From assembly GCF_036370855.1 (NCBI RefSeq), contig NC_088100.1, positions 39,320,563 to 39,384,562 on the forward strand: 64,000 nt of DNA, given 5' to 3'. Below the pieces are notes generated by a model, which made no database searches, was not told the origin of the DNA, and saw only the letters and a program-made list of their open reading frames with translations. The stretch is from Dromaius novaehollandiae (lineage: Eukaryota; Chordata; Aves; Casuariiformes; Dromaiidae). Positions 41,055 through 48,880 of this stretch are shown here, piece by piece (position 1 is the first letter of the stretch; the number at the start of each line of letters is the position of its first letter). The translations under genes were made by a program, and so were the position numbers.

Positions 41055-41101
<47 letters not shown>

Positions 41102-41193
41102 TGCTTCTCGGCGCCGATGAGCGCCTCCACGGAGAAGGCGTGCGCCTTGAGGCTCATGGGGGCGCAGGGCGAGGGCCGCCGCCGCTCGGCCAT
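19863..41193 (-). CDS. TBX18: T-box transcription factor TBX18, complete, 8 coding exons
   Basis: Coding join on the minus strand: 41193-40890, 39909-39726, 38181-38080, 35114-34943, 28100-27933, 26690-26626, 23158-23064, 20587-19863. It totals 1815 nt, 604 residues plus TGA; mammalian TBX18 is about 607. All introns are GT-AG and phases match. Visible parts: eh1 motif FSVEALI (20-26), 15 prolines (32-46), basic motif KRRKL (50-54), T-box about 138-328 (begins near [12 protein letters not shown], ends near [10 protein letters not shown]), then a Ser-rich tail ending [10 protein letters not shown]. The start is the first ATG after an in-frame TGA at 41340-41338 and has G at -3 and +4. Known of the family (TBX15/18/22): a nuclear repressor that binds T-box half sites and recruits Groucho/TLE through eh1. 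It is needed in somite anterior halves, sinus horn and sinoatrial node, epicardium and ureter mesenchyme. Identification is by family recognition; orthology to TBX18 rather than TBX15 or TBX22 rests on the N- and C-termini. Confidence 0.97.
20588..23063 (-). other. TBX18: TBX18 intron 7
   Basis: A 2476-bp intron, phase 1, GT-AG. Nothing coding inside. It has a short GT repeat near 20739-20753 and ordinary AT-rich sequence; I see no recognisable mobile element. Confidence 0.85.
23064..23158 (-). CDS. TBX18: TBX18 coding exon 7
   Basis: A 95-nt exon for residues 332-364, reading [20 protein letters not shown] and ending IPGIPKQ. Acceptor ttctaaatag|GATG; donor AACAAG|gtaaca. It enters in phase 2 and leaves in phase 1. 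The block immediately after the T-box is shared by TBX15, TBX18 and TBX22. Confidence 0.96.
23159..26625 (-). other. TBX18: TBX18 intron 6
   Basis: A 3467-bp intron, phase 2, GT-AG. It is AT-rich and non-coding. Near its 5' end in transcription order lies a degraded palindromic repeat at about 26060-26345. Confidence 0.85.
26060..26345. repeat. Degraded palindromic interspersed repeat
   Basis: The plus strand has TAGCCTAGTAGGAAGGGCAC followed by 'tcacctagga' around 26221-26250. The arm TCCTAGGCAAGCGTACTAAA then 'tatccagcta' around 26313-26342 is its imperfect reverse complement. The text 'gggactagacccaagtctct' at 26074-26093 resembles the next part of the same family (reminiscent of amniote repeats reading 'agggcactcacctggga...ggttcaa'). 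Family name not known to me. Confidence 0.45.
26626..26690 (-). CDS. TBX18: TBX18 coding exon 6
   Basis: A short 65-nt exon for residues 311-332. It reads [20 protein letters not shown] and closes the T-box. Acceptor cttcacag|ATAACT; donor AACAG|gtaggt. The NPFAKGFRD motif is the C-terminal T-box signature, whose helix inserts into the DNA minor groove in solved T-box structures. Confidence 0.96.
27330..27500 (+). mobile_element. MIR-like SINE fossil, interrupted
   Basis: 'gtggtgagagc...ctggagtcaggcaacctgcag' is followed by 'ctgactccgaagctgactg' and 'ctgggcctcagcctctcc', the MIR order (GTGGTTAAGAGC, GGAGTCAGGC, CTGCCACTTACTAGCTGTG, TGCCTCAGTTTCC). About 45 bp of AT-rich sequence containing 'ttaataatgcataatg' seems inserted between the two halves. 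Confidence 0.5.
27679..27800 (+). repeat. Ancient LINE-tail-like repeat, copy 1
   Basis: 'ctagactgtgaggtctccac', 'gacagggattac', 'ggcgctgctgcaatacta' follow the order of an old amniote repeat whose form is roughly 'gtaagctctttggggcagggac...gcgcctag...ggcgctac.gcaatac'. A second copy lies at 57268-57375. I do not know its formal name; it behaves like a LINE 3' tail. Confidence 0.5.
27933..28100 (-). CDS. TBX18: TBX18 coding exon 5
   Basis: Residues 255-310, exactly 56 codons, phase 0 at both ends. It begins [20 protein letters not shown], contains the subfamily loop [18 protein letters not shown], and ends [13 protein letters not shown] at donor CAG|gtaaag. Acceptor gattgcatag|ATTATC. The HKYQPRVHV and TAYQNQ blocks are central T-box signatures. 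Confidence 0.97.
28101..34942 (-). other. TBX18: TBX18 intron 4, the largest
   Basis: A 6842-bp intron, phase 0, GT-AG. The part 29500-32400 is richer in GC, with an A+C bias on the plus strand, and includes a 307-codon plus-strand open frame at 30484-31407 that is not a recognised protein. The rest is ordinary AT-rich sequence without a mobile element I can name. Confidence 0.85.
30484..31407 (+). other. 307-codon open frame of unknown status, antisense in TBX18 intron 4
   Basis: An uninterrupted ATG-to-stop frame on the strand opposite TBX18. It begins [16 protein letters not shown] and ends [10 protein letters not shown] recognise no domain, signal peptide or membrane segment. It is rich in Ser, Thr, Gln, Arg and His, and looks like translated non-coding sequence. 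Local GC is only moderate, so its length is less easily explained than the GC-island frames. It could be chance, part of an unknown repeat or an exon of an antisense RNA. No obvious promoter or poly(A) signal is tied to it. Confidence 0.15.
34943..35114 (-). CDS. TBX18: TBX18 coding exon 4
   Basis: Residues 197-254 of the T-box. The frame reads [17 protein letters not shown], then the stretch with [19 protein letters not shown], ending NNELDDQGH at the donor CAC|gtgagt. Acceptor ctttttgcag|GTAC. It enters in phase 2 and leaves in phase 0. The TBX15/18/22-type sequence is essentially unchanged from other vertebrates as far as I can recognise it. Confidence 0.97.
35115..38079 (-). other. TBX18: TBX18 intron 3
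   Basis: A 2965-bp intron, phase 2, GT-AG. It holds a four-unit 9-bp tandem repeat at 37622-37657. Two stretches at about 37158-37240 and 37285-37320 ('ggtcccaatcctg', 'gggcccaatcctgcaaa') resemble the ancient amniote repeat with 'ccattgacttcaatgg'. Confidence 0.85.
37622..37657. repeat. 9-bp tandem repeat (ATTAATGCT/ATTAATGTT) x4
   Basis: Four perfect-length units: two ATTAATGCT then two ATTAATGTT. Each carries an ATTA homeodomain core. Confidence 0.9.
38080..38181 (-). CDS. TBX18: TBX18 coding exon 3
   Basis: Residues 163-197, inside the T-box. It carries [15 protein letters not shown] followed by the family-typical [18 protein letters not shown]. Acceptor tctgtgttcag|GCGG; donor ACAG|gtatgg. 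Phase 2 in and out. Confidence 0.97.
38182..39725 (-). other. TBX18: TBX18 intron 2
   Basis: A 1544-bp intron, phase 2, GT-AG. The left 1.3 kb is AT-rich; the last stretch next to exon 2 is inside the CpG island. An A15 tract lies near 38868-38882. Confidence 0.85.
39726..39909 (-). CDS. TBX18: TBX18 coding exon 2
   Basis: Residues 102-163. The acceptor reads ctctccgcag|GCGGCGGCG and the donor CAG|gtaacg. The first part is a Ser/Pro/Gly linker ([15 protein letters not shown]); from about residue 138 the T-box begins with [20 protein letters not shown]. It enters in phase 1 and leaves in phase 2. The linker is a plausible phosphorylation region, which is inference only. Confidence 0.96.
39910..40889 (-). 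other. TBX18: TBX18 intron 1
   Basis: A 980-bp intron, phase 1, GT-AG. It is almost entirely CpG-island sequence, with a GGCGC-type tandem tract at about 40165-40205, a G-quadruplex-type motif at 40571-40588 and an AT-rich pocket at about 40375-40490. Confidence 0.85.
40890..41193 (-). CDS. TBX18: TBX18 coding exon 1
   Basis: This exon encodes residues 1-101 plus the first base of codon 102. It begins [10 protein letters not shown], carries the eh1 repression motif FSVEALI at 20-26, then 15 CCG-encoded prolines at 32-46 and the nuclear localisation motif KRRKL at 50-54. An acidic then Gly/Ala-rich low-complexity stretch follows. The donor reads CCG|gtgagt. The start codon context is GGC ATG G, and no ATG lies between it and the upstream in-frame TGA at 41340-41338. 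A second in-frame ATG at residue 13 could be used as an alternative start; both would keep eh1. Confidence 0.95.
41056..41100. repeat. TBX18: Pure CGG/CCG trinucleotide repeat coding for 15 prolines
   Basis: Fifteen uninterrupted CCG codons on the minus strand give prolines 32-46 of TBX18. The human protein has a short Gln-rich stretch here instead, as far as I know it. A pure repeat of this length is prone to length variation and to assembly error. Confidence 0.9.
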
Positions 41194-41404
41194 GCCCGCC
41201 CCCCTACAGCCCGCGCATCCAGGCGCGCCGCCGCCGCCGCCCGCGCTCGGCCGCCGAGCCGGCCGCCCGCCCGTGCTCCCGACCGCGCCGGCAAGGGGCT
41301 GGGGCTTTTCCTCGCCTTTCTTTTTAAATCCGAGTTATCAGCCAAGTTTTTTTTTTAAGAGGAAAAAAAATCTATTCCTTTTTGCAGATGCGCTCTCTTT
41401 CTCC

Positions 41405-41437
41405 CCCTCCTCCTCCTCCTCCTCCTCCTCCTCCTCC
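41405..41437. repeat. (CTC)n / (GAG)n trinucleotide repeat in the TBX18 5' UTR or promoter
   Basis: A tract of about eleven CTC units on the plus strand, GAG on the sense strand of TBX18, about 210 bp above the start codon. It lies within the likely transcribed 5' leader. It is a simple repeat with no coding role. Confidence 0.85.
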
Positions 41438-42030
41438 ACGCTCTGCCTCGTCTGATGGGCCAAACAGGACTGACATGGGTAACAAACGCTCTGCGGACAC
41501 AAATTAGGGCTTGTAATTGAAATTTGTTGCCTTGATCTGTCAGCACTTCCAGGCAGGAGACCGGTGGGAAGAGCTCGCTCATTAGTGTCGCCGCGGTGGC
41601 GGGGGCAGGGCGGAGCCGCGGGGCGGGGGCTCCCCGGCCCCGCCGCCCCCGGCCCAATCAGCGCCGCGCCGTCGGGGCCGGCCCGCACCCCCGCCCCGCC
41701 CCCCCCGGGGCCTCGCGGCGGCGCCCGCCCCGACGGGGAGGTCCCGCCGCCGCCTGCCCGCCCCCCCCCCGCACTGCCGCCCCCCTCCGCCGCTCCGCTC
41801 CGCTGCGCGCCCGCGGAGCCGGCCCGACGGCGGGGACCCGGCCTCCGGACCCGGCCTCTGCGGAGCGCGGAGCGAGGCGAGCCCTCGGGGAGCGCTGCCC
41901 GCGGGATTCCGTTTCGCTCGGAAAAAACTCGGCAAAAAGTCGCACCGTGCGCGCTGCTGCTGCTGTTAACGACCACGGCTGTTACGCGGCCGTCGCGCTC
42001 CCGGGGTCTTTGCACCGTTAGTTAAGCACT

Positions 42031-43149
42031 GGCGGCGGAGGGTTTACGCCCAGCATCCAAAGCCCCCTTTAAACCCAACCTAACAGACAGTGAAGCTGCA
42101 GTAAAGAGGACTAAACTCAAGCTTGTATGAGCATCGATGCGTCCAGCCGCAATAACTTGAATAGTAATCACATTCAGGTGCATAGACTAGTTAGGGGAAA
42201 AATCCTTTCGTATCTTTCCAGTAAGTAAGACTTAAAAGCTACAGATCTGGAGCCAGATACTCTGTTCTTTGCTTTCCCAGGGAAATGAAAAAGCTATTGA
42301 CTGAGAGAATTTTGTTGTAATTTTCCTTTCTTTTCATGTCGGGAAAATTTGCGTTTGTTTTTTCATGCAGACCTAAACGAGGCGGTCGCGATAACGGTGG
42401 CATGCTCCGCTGAAGGAAGCAGGACATAAATCCGTCCCCGGTAAAAAATCATGAGCAAATCTCATGGTTTGGTGGAGTAGGATCTTGGGTTTACCTCGCC
42501 GCTCTGGGCTGCAGAGAGATTAATTCCTAGTTTGCTTCGTGGGTGTTGCAATGTGGAGCCCTTGTTCGGACCGCCGAGTGGCACAGCTCACAGCAATGCA
42601 AGATTTCTGATTGTAATCTAAAAAGGGAAAAACTGCCGTTCAAGAGACCTTAACGTTCCCGCTGTAGATTTTTACCTATCCCCAAAATGCAAATTTATCA
42701 CTAATTTCAGCAGTGAGGGGGCTCCTTAGTCAGAGAATCCGAGCAAGGGCTCATTAACAAATATACCCCAGAGGTAAATTATCCCTTCGAATAGTGTTAT
42801 CGGCGTTTCAATTGCAGGAGTGCTTTCGAGACATGAAAATATAGGGACATTACAGACAGATAATTGATTTTAAAAAAACCGAAACCAGCGCAGAAGCGCT
42901 AGCTCTGCCCGCGTTGGAAGGGACGGTGATTTGTCTCGGAAAAATTCAGCACTACGAAAAAATCCCTCTGCAGTCTGTGTCGCCTTGGATCGATAGGATA
43001 CCATAAATTGCCTGGTGCCTGTCACCGACGAGCAGTACTGTGGAGTTAGTTTATCTTTACATTAAATCTGGGACATATTAACTGTTCCCTGGTCTAAAGC
43101 CCGTCTGCTCTGCCTGCTCCAGCCGCGACTGGAGCTGAAGGAAATCAGA
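42031..43149. other. Upstream non-coding DNA between CpG islands
   Basis: AT-rich, with no coding signal. The stretch 42650-42880 has several ATTA/TAAT cores and little simple sequence, as expected of a proximal enhancer, but conservation is untested. Confidence 0.45.
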
Positions 43150-43720
43150 TGTGCGAGCGCGGTCGAAACGCGCTAAGCCGGCGGATCCTGCAGGAGTTTA
43201 GACGCCGTCGCGGTGGGGACGGGCGCGGTGGGCAGAGCAAGGCAGGGGGCGGACGGCGCCGGGGCCGGGGCGCCCGGGGAGGCTCCCGCCCGCCCACGGC
43301 GCCCTCCGCGGCCCGGCTCCGCGCCCCCGCCGCCCCCGCGCAGCCGGGACGCCCGCGGCACCGCCACCGGCGCCCCCGCCCCGGCCGGGCCCGCAGGTAC
43401 CGACCTCCGCGGCAGCGCCGGGCGCGCGGAGCGGCGCGGGAGGAGGGGGCGCTCCGCGGCTGCTGGCGGCGCCGGGGGGCTCTGGGCCGGGGCGGCGCAC
43501 GGACCCGACACCCGGCCCGCGGGGGCCCCGCGGCTCTCCCGGCGCGCAGCGGCCGCGCAGCGCGGGTCGGCCCGAGGCGGCCCGGCGGGGGGGCTCTGGG
43601 CACGGGGGCGGCTGGTCCTGCCCAGTCTGGGGTCCCCCCCAGCCCCGCGCTAACTGGTGCGCGGAGCGGAGCCTGCCCTCCCGCCCCGCTGCGCGCCGGC
43701 GGGGTGCGCGCAGGCAGCCC
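43150..43720. promoter_or_regulatory. CpG-rich island about 2 kb upstream of TBX18
   Basis: A strongly GC-rich block with dense CpG, bounded by AT-rich DNA. Open frames exist on both strands but encode Arg/Pro/Ala/Gly runs typical of GC-rich non-coding DNA. It could be a second promoter, a divergent RNA promoter or a Polycomb-type regulatory island. I cannot choose among these. Confidence 0.6.
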
Positions 43721-44389
43721 GCGTTACGGCGGAAGGGACAAACTGCCCTTTTTTTTTGCTCCTTTTTCCCCAGGGAGGGTGGGAGCTTGTTGTTGTTGTG
43801 GATTTTTTTTTCTTTGCCTCACAGATTTCTGTAGTTTGATATGTGGCAAGTTGTTTTCATTTCTCGACTTTTTAAAATAACTGGGTGGATTTGAAGTTAT
43901 TGGACAACCTGTGATCCATATGTCTGTCCGATTAATTTTTTATGGGATGATGAAAGAGAGAAGAGTCTCTCTATATAGTGTTCTGCTACTGGAGTAATAT
44001 GTATATTTAAAGCACCTTTCTGGGGTTACTTTTATTTCCGGGCTTTAAAATGCAGACAGGGTTTTGAGGCAGCGGGGTGAGGTGCTACTCATTTGATGTA
44101 GGAGAACTGCGTGTTCAGACTTCCTGAAAAAAATGTTTAAACTTCTTTCCACCAGGAAGCTATTTTCCTGCGCTTTGCTCGAAAATCTCGGATGACTTTA
44201 GGGGATTCTTCTGGCCATTTATTGCCGGTCACAGCGCGATTTCTGCAAACCTTTCGCGAACATTAACCTCGGGTGCCATGGGAGGATAGGAGAATATCCA
44301 CAGACTCCTTTCCTCTTTAAAGACACGATTTTCCATAACTTCCCGACAGAGCGGTCACTGAGGAAAACCTATTCATATCACTAACCATT

Positions 44390-45000
44390 TTCCCCCCTAG
44401 TGAGCCTAATCGCCTCCCCCCGAGGAGACGCGGCGTGTAAGACTGACAGCAGGTAGCTGGTTGGGGCAGACAGACACTGGGAACCCAAGAGCAAACGCAC
44501 GCATCGATGAGAAATTCCCGTGCAAGCCCTGTCCCTGTCCGTCCCACGCGCGCCTTCGCCCTCGGCTTTCCGACTTGCTCTCCGCGGCTGCGGAGGTCAG
44601 ACGTTACTGCATTGGCCGCTAGCAGAGGGCTCGGCTCCGCGCCCGGCCCAGCGCGACCCTCCCGGAGGCGCGTACCGTCTCCAAAGCCAGGCTGGAGGTG
44701 AGGTTAAGCAGGCAGGAAAGCCCGGGTCCCCCTGCAGCGCCCGCGGAGCCCAGGCGGCTGGAGGACAGCCGCGCCGCGGCCGCAGCCGCAGCCAAGCCCG
44801 CTTAACCTGCGCGGCGCTGCGCGGCCCTGCGCCGACGGGGCGTCCGCGGCCCCGCAGCCCGGGTCCCGTTTTAAAACCGCAGGGATTGAAACAAAAAAAA
44901 TCCCCAACACCTCACTCCTCTGCTGCGGGGCAGGAATAAGATCAGCGCGCGGAAATAAACGCGCGGCCAAGCGCTGCGCTCTCCAGGCGGGCGCAAACGC
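44390..45000. promoter_or_regulatory. CpG-rich island about 3.5 kb upstream of TBX18
   Basis: A GC- and CpG-rich block between AT-rich flanks, with no coding signature. It is one of a series of islands on the 5' side of the gene, an arrangement common at developmental transcription factor loci. Confidence 0.5.
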
Positions 45001-47329
45001 TGAGGAGTTGCATTAAAGAACCGAAAGCACCGTTTTAAAGGCACCCGTGTTAAAATTTTAAATATTCTGTTGATTGCGTTTTATAGCGCTGGAATTACTA
45101 CCTTAATTTGGAATTACGCAGCCACGAGTATGAATCATTTTAAAGGAAATCTCCAGTCTTTAATGTGACGCTCCCACTTACATTTATAGTTCGTTTCAGA
45201 CAAACGGTTTTTAAAAATAGCCTTTTCATGACTCCAGTCGCAAAATAAACGTTTGCAAACGCTAAATGAGGGTTGAAGAAACCCCTGGCTTAACTTTTTT
45301 ATTGCTTTCCTATAAATTTAACTCATATTTTCACCATTGTCTCAGAAAAAATATGAAAACATGTATGGAATTAAATTAAATTAAATTAGGCAGCCTTAAA
45401 TCACTATAGTTTAAGGTAGAGTCACTAATTGGAAATATTTATGTTTGTGAGGCTGGGATTTCAGCAGTAAAAAGATACAGTATATCCCCGTTTTATCATA
45501 ACGTGGGTCTACGGGAACGTTTATATCGTACCATTGTAAGAAATGATGTGTAGTTAACAATTTTTAACTAAGGCTTGTGTCTTTTTATGGTAACTGTCGG
45601 TCTTTAGTCAGGGCTAGTTCTCATATTACATGAAATGTACTTTAAGAAGTACTACCTGCTCCAGCTGTCCAGGAAAAACTGAATTATGGAACTAGGAAAC
45701 ATATGGCAGTTGCATATTGCACGAGTAAGGTACATATGAAAGTTATAAATTTCTTTTTTAAATAACCATTGTAAACGCACTTTTATGGGTTTCACAGTAT
45801 GTATTACATCTGTAATTTTAATTTTTGCAATATACCTTTTCAAAGATACCTATGTTTTCTGTACTCCAGGGAAGGAAATGCAAAGGGACGTTTATGCGTG
45901 GAAAAAATGCGACGCGCAAAACAAACAAGCAAGGTAAATAAAGCGGGAACTGGAGCTTCCTCACAATGGAAAGGACAGTATGCCATCTATTGGCAATGTA
46001 GTTATTTACAAAGCCAAGGGTACCCAAACGAGTATTTTCCATGCTTTGAATACTGTGCAGTCATACTTTTGGTATATTACAAACAAATGAATAAAGAAAT
46101 TTCCATGAAGGTCCGGGGAAAAAATTGAAAAACAAAGAAAAGAAGAAAGCAAAGACAGCTAGTGAATTTATACCTCACAAATTAGGTCATTAACTCACAG
46201 GGGGATTTTGCAGCTAATTGCAAACTCTCTTCTTGGAGCATTAGGATGGGAGAGGTTTCGGGTTTTTCGATTGTTTTATTACTGAACCATGTCAAAGAAG
46301 ACTTCCTTTTTTTTTTTTCTTTCTTTCAATGCAAGGTTACTTAAGGACTTTATGGCCACAAAACAACTCCGTAGGCTGCTTTAGAAGCTGCCTTTACGGT
46401 CGCTGTTTGGAAGACTTCCCTTGAACGGTGCGCGGCTGTCGCTGCAGAATCGGGCCTCCTTTTCCCTCGCAGACACTGGCCGCCTCGACGAGCTCCCCTG
46501 AAACATGACACTGCTCCGAGACGCCATATAAAAGAATAGGCTTTGTTGGAGAGATACAGGCGAGAGGGGCAGAAAACTCAGCAGCCTCCGTCGGCAGGGC
46601 CAAGCAATGGGATCAGCTGCCCGGGAAGGGCTCGGGCTTGCAAGCGACACGCGAGGCGCCGCGTTCAGCTGATACTGGCCGCTCCGGATTTTTACAAACA
46701 GCATTTCTTCTGAGCGACAGAAAAGCCGAGCCTCTAGGCGAAAGCCATTAATGCTTTTCTCGTTTCCAGGGAGGGGTATTTCACCATCAGCTATAAATAA
46801 ACCGAAATAATTGTACAGATGTAAAAGGAAAAGTCAATTTTTCCTGTTCTAAATGCAGATCAATTTCTCAACGAAAGTCACTGCCTCTCTGCCTTGATCT
46901 GGCTTTCTTCCTGTTTCTCTCACTTGCTAAGGACTTGGCTTTTTCACTGCCATAGCCAGCCCGGTACTGCTCAGTGGGAAATACGAGAGCCCTTTGTTTT
47001 AGCGTTCAACTTTGTAATCTCCCTTTAACTGTCCCGCTGAACGCGACGATCCTGCTCCTGACAAATTCGTGTGTTGGGGGGGTGAGTCCAGGGAGCACCT
47101 GTATTCCTCAGCTTGAAAGGTTAATCTTTCCCCACACGGAACAGAAAAAAATCCCTAGAATAGAAAAAAATCCCTAAAATAAAAAATACAATTCCCTCTA
47201 TCTAAAACCAGACCCCAGAGGACAGGAAAATATAAAATCCAGACCCTGCACGCATACCCTTTTACTGCTCTTCTCGGTGTGAACGTGTGAGTAGATGGTG
47301 TTTTACAAAGTCGTCTGAATTTCTTGAAA
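45001..47329. other. Upstream non-coding DNA
   Basis: No gene recognised. It has a four-unit AATTA tandem repeat at 45369-45388 and many TAAT cores. The 109-codon frame at 45799-46128 has no recognisable family and looks random. Confidence 0.5.
45369..45388. repeat. (AATTA)4 tandem repeat
   Basis: Four perfect AATTA pentamers in a row. Confidence 0.9.
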
Positions 47330-47830
47330 GGCCGGTCCTGTGTTTACACGCGCGGGGAGCTGAGACGTCTCGCTGACCGAAACGCGCCTTCGCCAGCTGC
47401 TTTTCCACCGCGCAGCGGACGCGGGACTCGGAGCCGCAAGTCGCGGCCGCGCTGCGGGGCCCCGCGGGTGGTTTCCGGGGGAGCCGTGGGAACCCGCGCC
47501 CAGCCCGCCGCAGGGTGCGCGGGCTCGCTGTGGCTTTCTACCTCCCTTTTTTTTTTTTTTCTCCTGAAATCACCCCAAAGCCCGGGGGGGGGAGGGCGCA
47601 CTGCCCAGGGCAGCGCGGGCGGCGGCGTCTCGCGTGGAAATGGGGCCGCGGCAGCGGGAGCGGGAGGCAAAGCGGGCGGGATGCCGGGGTGGGAGCGCAC
47701 GGTCCAGGCGAAAGGTGAGCGCGGTGCGCGCAGCTTTCTGCCGAGCGCCGGGTCGGACCCACTGCAGCTCGGCACAGGCGCTGCCCGCGCCGCCCCGAGG
47801 GCGCCGGTCCGACGCCTCGTATCACCTGAA
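47330..47830. promoter_or_regulatory. CpG-rich island about 6.3 kb upstream of TBX18
   Basis: High-GC, CpG-dense block with G-runs (for example about 47582-47592). The AT-richer stretch immediately to its right (47840-48020) keeps several homeodomain-type TAAT cores and looks like enhancer-type sequence, though I cannot test conservation. Confidence 0.5.
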
Positions 47831-48159
47831 AGAAGGGATTTGGCTCGTCGAAATTAAATTCCTCTACAATCAGCCAGACCAAAATACTTTCGGAGTAACA
47901 TCCAGGAGATCATTTCCCCCGAGCTCCCTATCAAGTGTTGCATGCATAATTTATCTTCTAAATATATTGCTCTTTCGATGTGCTGAAAGGGAGATAGTTA
48001 TTAAAAACTGTGCGAGCTTTCTGCTTGTAATTACCCGGGGAGCAGGGCGAGGGCGAGGCGCGCAGCGGCTCCGGCTACGCGTCGCGCACCAGGGCTTTAA
48101 GGCGGGTCTCCTTTAAGGTTGGCGCTTGGAAGGGCTCTTGGCACCTTTTTACAACAGAA

Positions 48160-48256
48160 CAAATGTGTGTGTGTACACACATATAAACAGACATGCACAT
48201 CTGTATGTGTATATATATCCATGCATTTATACAAACATACGCATATTTACACACAT
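48160..48256. repeat. Degenerate (AC/AT)n tract
   Basis: Mixed ACAC, ATAT, CATA and TGTG units between two GC-rich islands. No coding potential. Confidence 0.7.
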
Positions 48257-48339
48257 CGATTAAACTCTTCCCATTAAATATAGGCACGCCTTGCGGTCGG
48301 GATCCTTTCGGTCGTTGATTTCTGTAAACAAATGCGATT

Positions 48340-48408
48340 CTTTCCTTTGCTCTTTTTCTTCTTCTTTTTTTCCCCCTTCTTTCTTTTTCTTTCTCTCTCT
48401 TTTCTCAG
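48340..48408 (+). other. Long pyrimidine tract ending in AG (splice-acceptor-like)
   Basis: About 67 nt of almost pure C/T (one G) followed directly by 'cag' at 48406-48408, a very strong 3' splice site shape on the plus strand. A donor-like A|GTAAGT starts at 48422. It may belong to a divergent non-coding RNA upstream of TBX18, or be a chance result of a simple pyrimidine repeat. Confidence 0.25.
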
Positions 48409-48519
48409 TGGAAAGTGCACAGTAAGTGTGAAGTATACATCATCGTTCGAGGAATTTGTCTTGAAAAGTCCTCTCAGCCCCCTGGTGTTCAAAGGCTGAA
48501 GGATGGTTATTGATTATTG

Positions 48520-48880
48520 CGCTAGATCAGAGCCTGCGTTAAAAGCCAGGGCAACGCAAGGGCCCGCCTGGGAGGGCTCCCGCCGCGGGCCTCCGCGGCT
48601 CCCCCCGCGCAGCGCTGCGCACACGCGGGGCCAAGGCTTCTGCCAGCGCCCCGCTCCGAGGGACGTGCGCAGCACCGCTGCCGGCCTGCGCCCACGACTC
48701 CTGGTCTCCTGGGGGGGACGTGCACCCCACGCCTTCCCCACCAGAGTCCGTGACCTTACAGAGCCGCAGACTTTCTTTCCCAGGAACAGATTGCCCGGGG
48801 AAGCGCGGGCATTAGCTGGCGACCTCCAGCTCTCTGGATACACCGCTCCTTTGGCCAGTGCAAAGCAGAGAGCTGCTTCT
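48520..48880. promoter_or_regulatory. Small CpG-rich island
   Basis: A shorter GC-rich block about 7.4 kb above the TBX18 start codon, lying right of a long pyrimidine tract at 48340-48406. Open frames here are composition artefacts. Confidence 0.4.

Larger units (their letters stand above)
39480..42030. promoter_or_regulatory. CpG island over TBX18 promoter, exon 1, intron 1 and exon 2
   Basis: Dense CpG, very high GC sequence covers the first two exons and the 5' flank, in sharp contrast to about 40% GC outside. Just upstream of the start codon it holds Sp1-type GC boxes (for example at 41620-41630 and 41690-41700) and an NF-Y type CCAATCA at 41654-41660. This is a plausible promoter core about 400-500 bp above the ATG. 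No clear TATA box is placed for minus-strand initiation. An AT-rich pocket at 40375-40490 interrupts the island. Confidence 0.8.

Noticed and set aside
39618-41120. 500-codon plus-strand open frame antisense to TBX18 exons 1-2, with several overlapping long frames on both strands.
   Set aside because: It lies in the CpG island where stop codons are rare. The product is Arg/Ala/Gly/Pro runs with no domain, and the real exons on the minus strand explain the region.
41338-42015. 225-codon minus-strand frame just upstream of TBX18, in the same frame as its start codon.
   Set aside because: It ends in a TGA 147 nt before the TBX18 ATG, is GC-island low-complexity sequence, and shows no family resemblance. 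It helps fix the TBX18 start rather than adding a gene.
43145-43880. Frames of 100-243 codons on both strands in the 43 kb island.
   Set aside because: All are composition-driven Arg/Pro/Ala/Gly sequences and overlap each other in several frames.
47324-48116. Frames of 114-177 codons in the 47 kb island.
   Set aside because: Same GC-driven pattern, overlapping on both strands, no domain.
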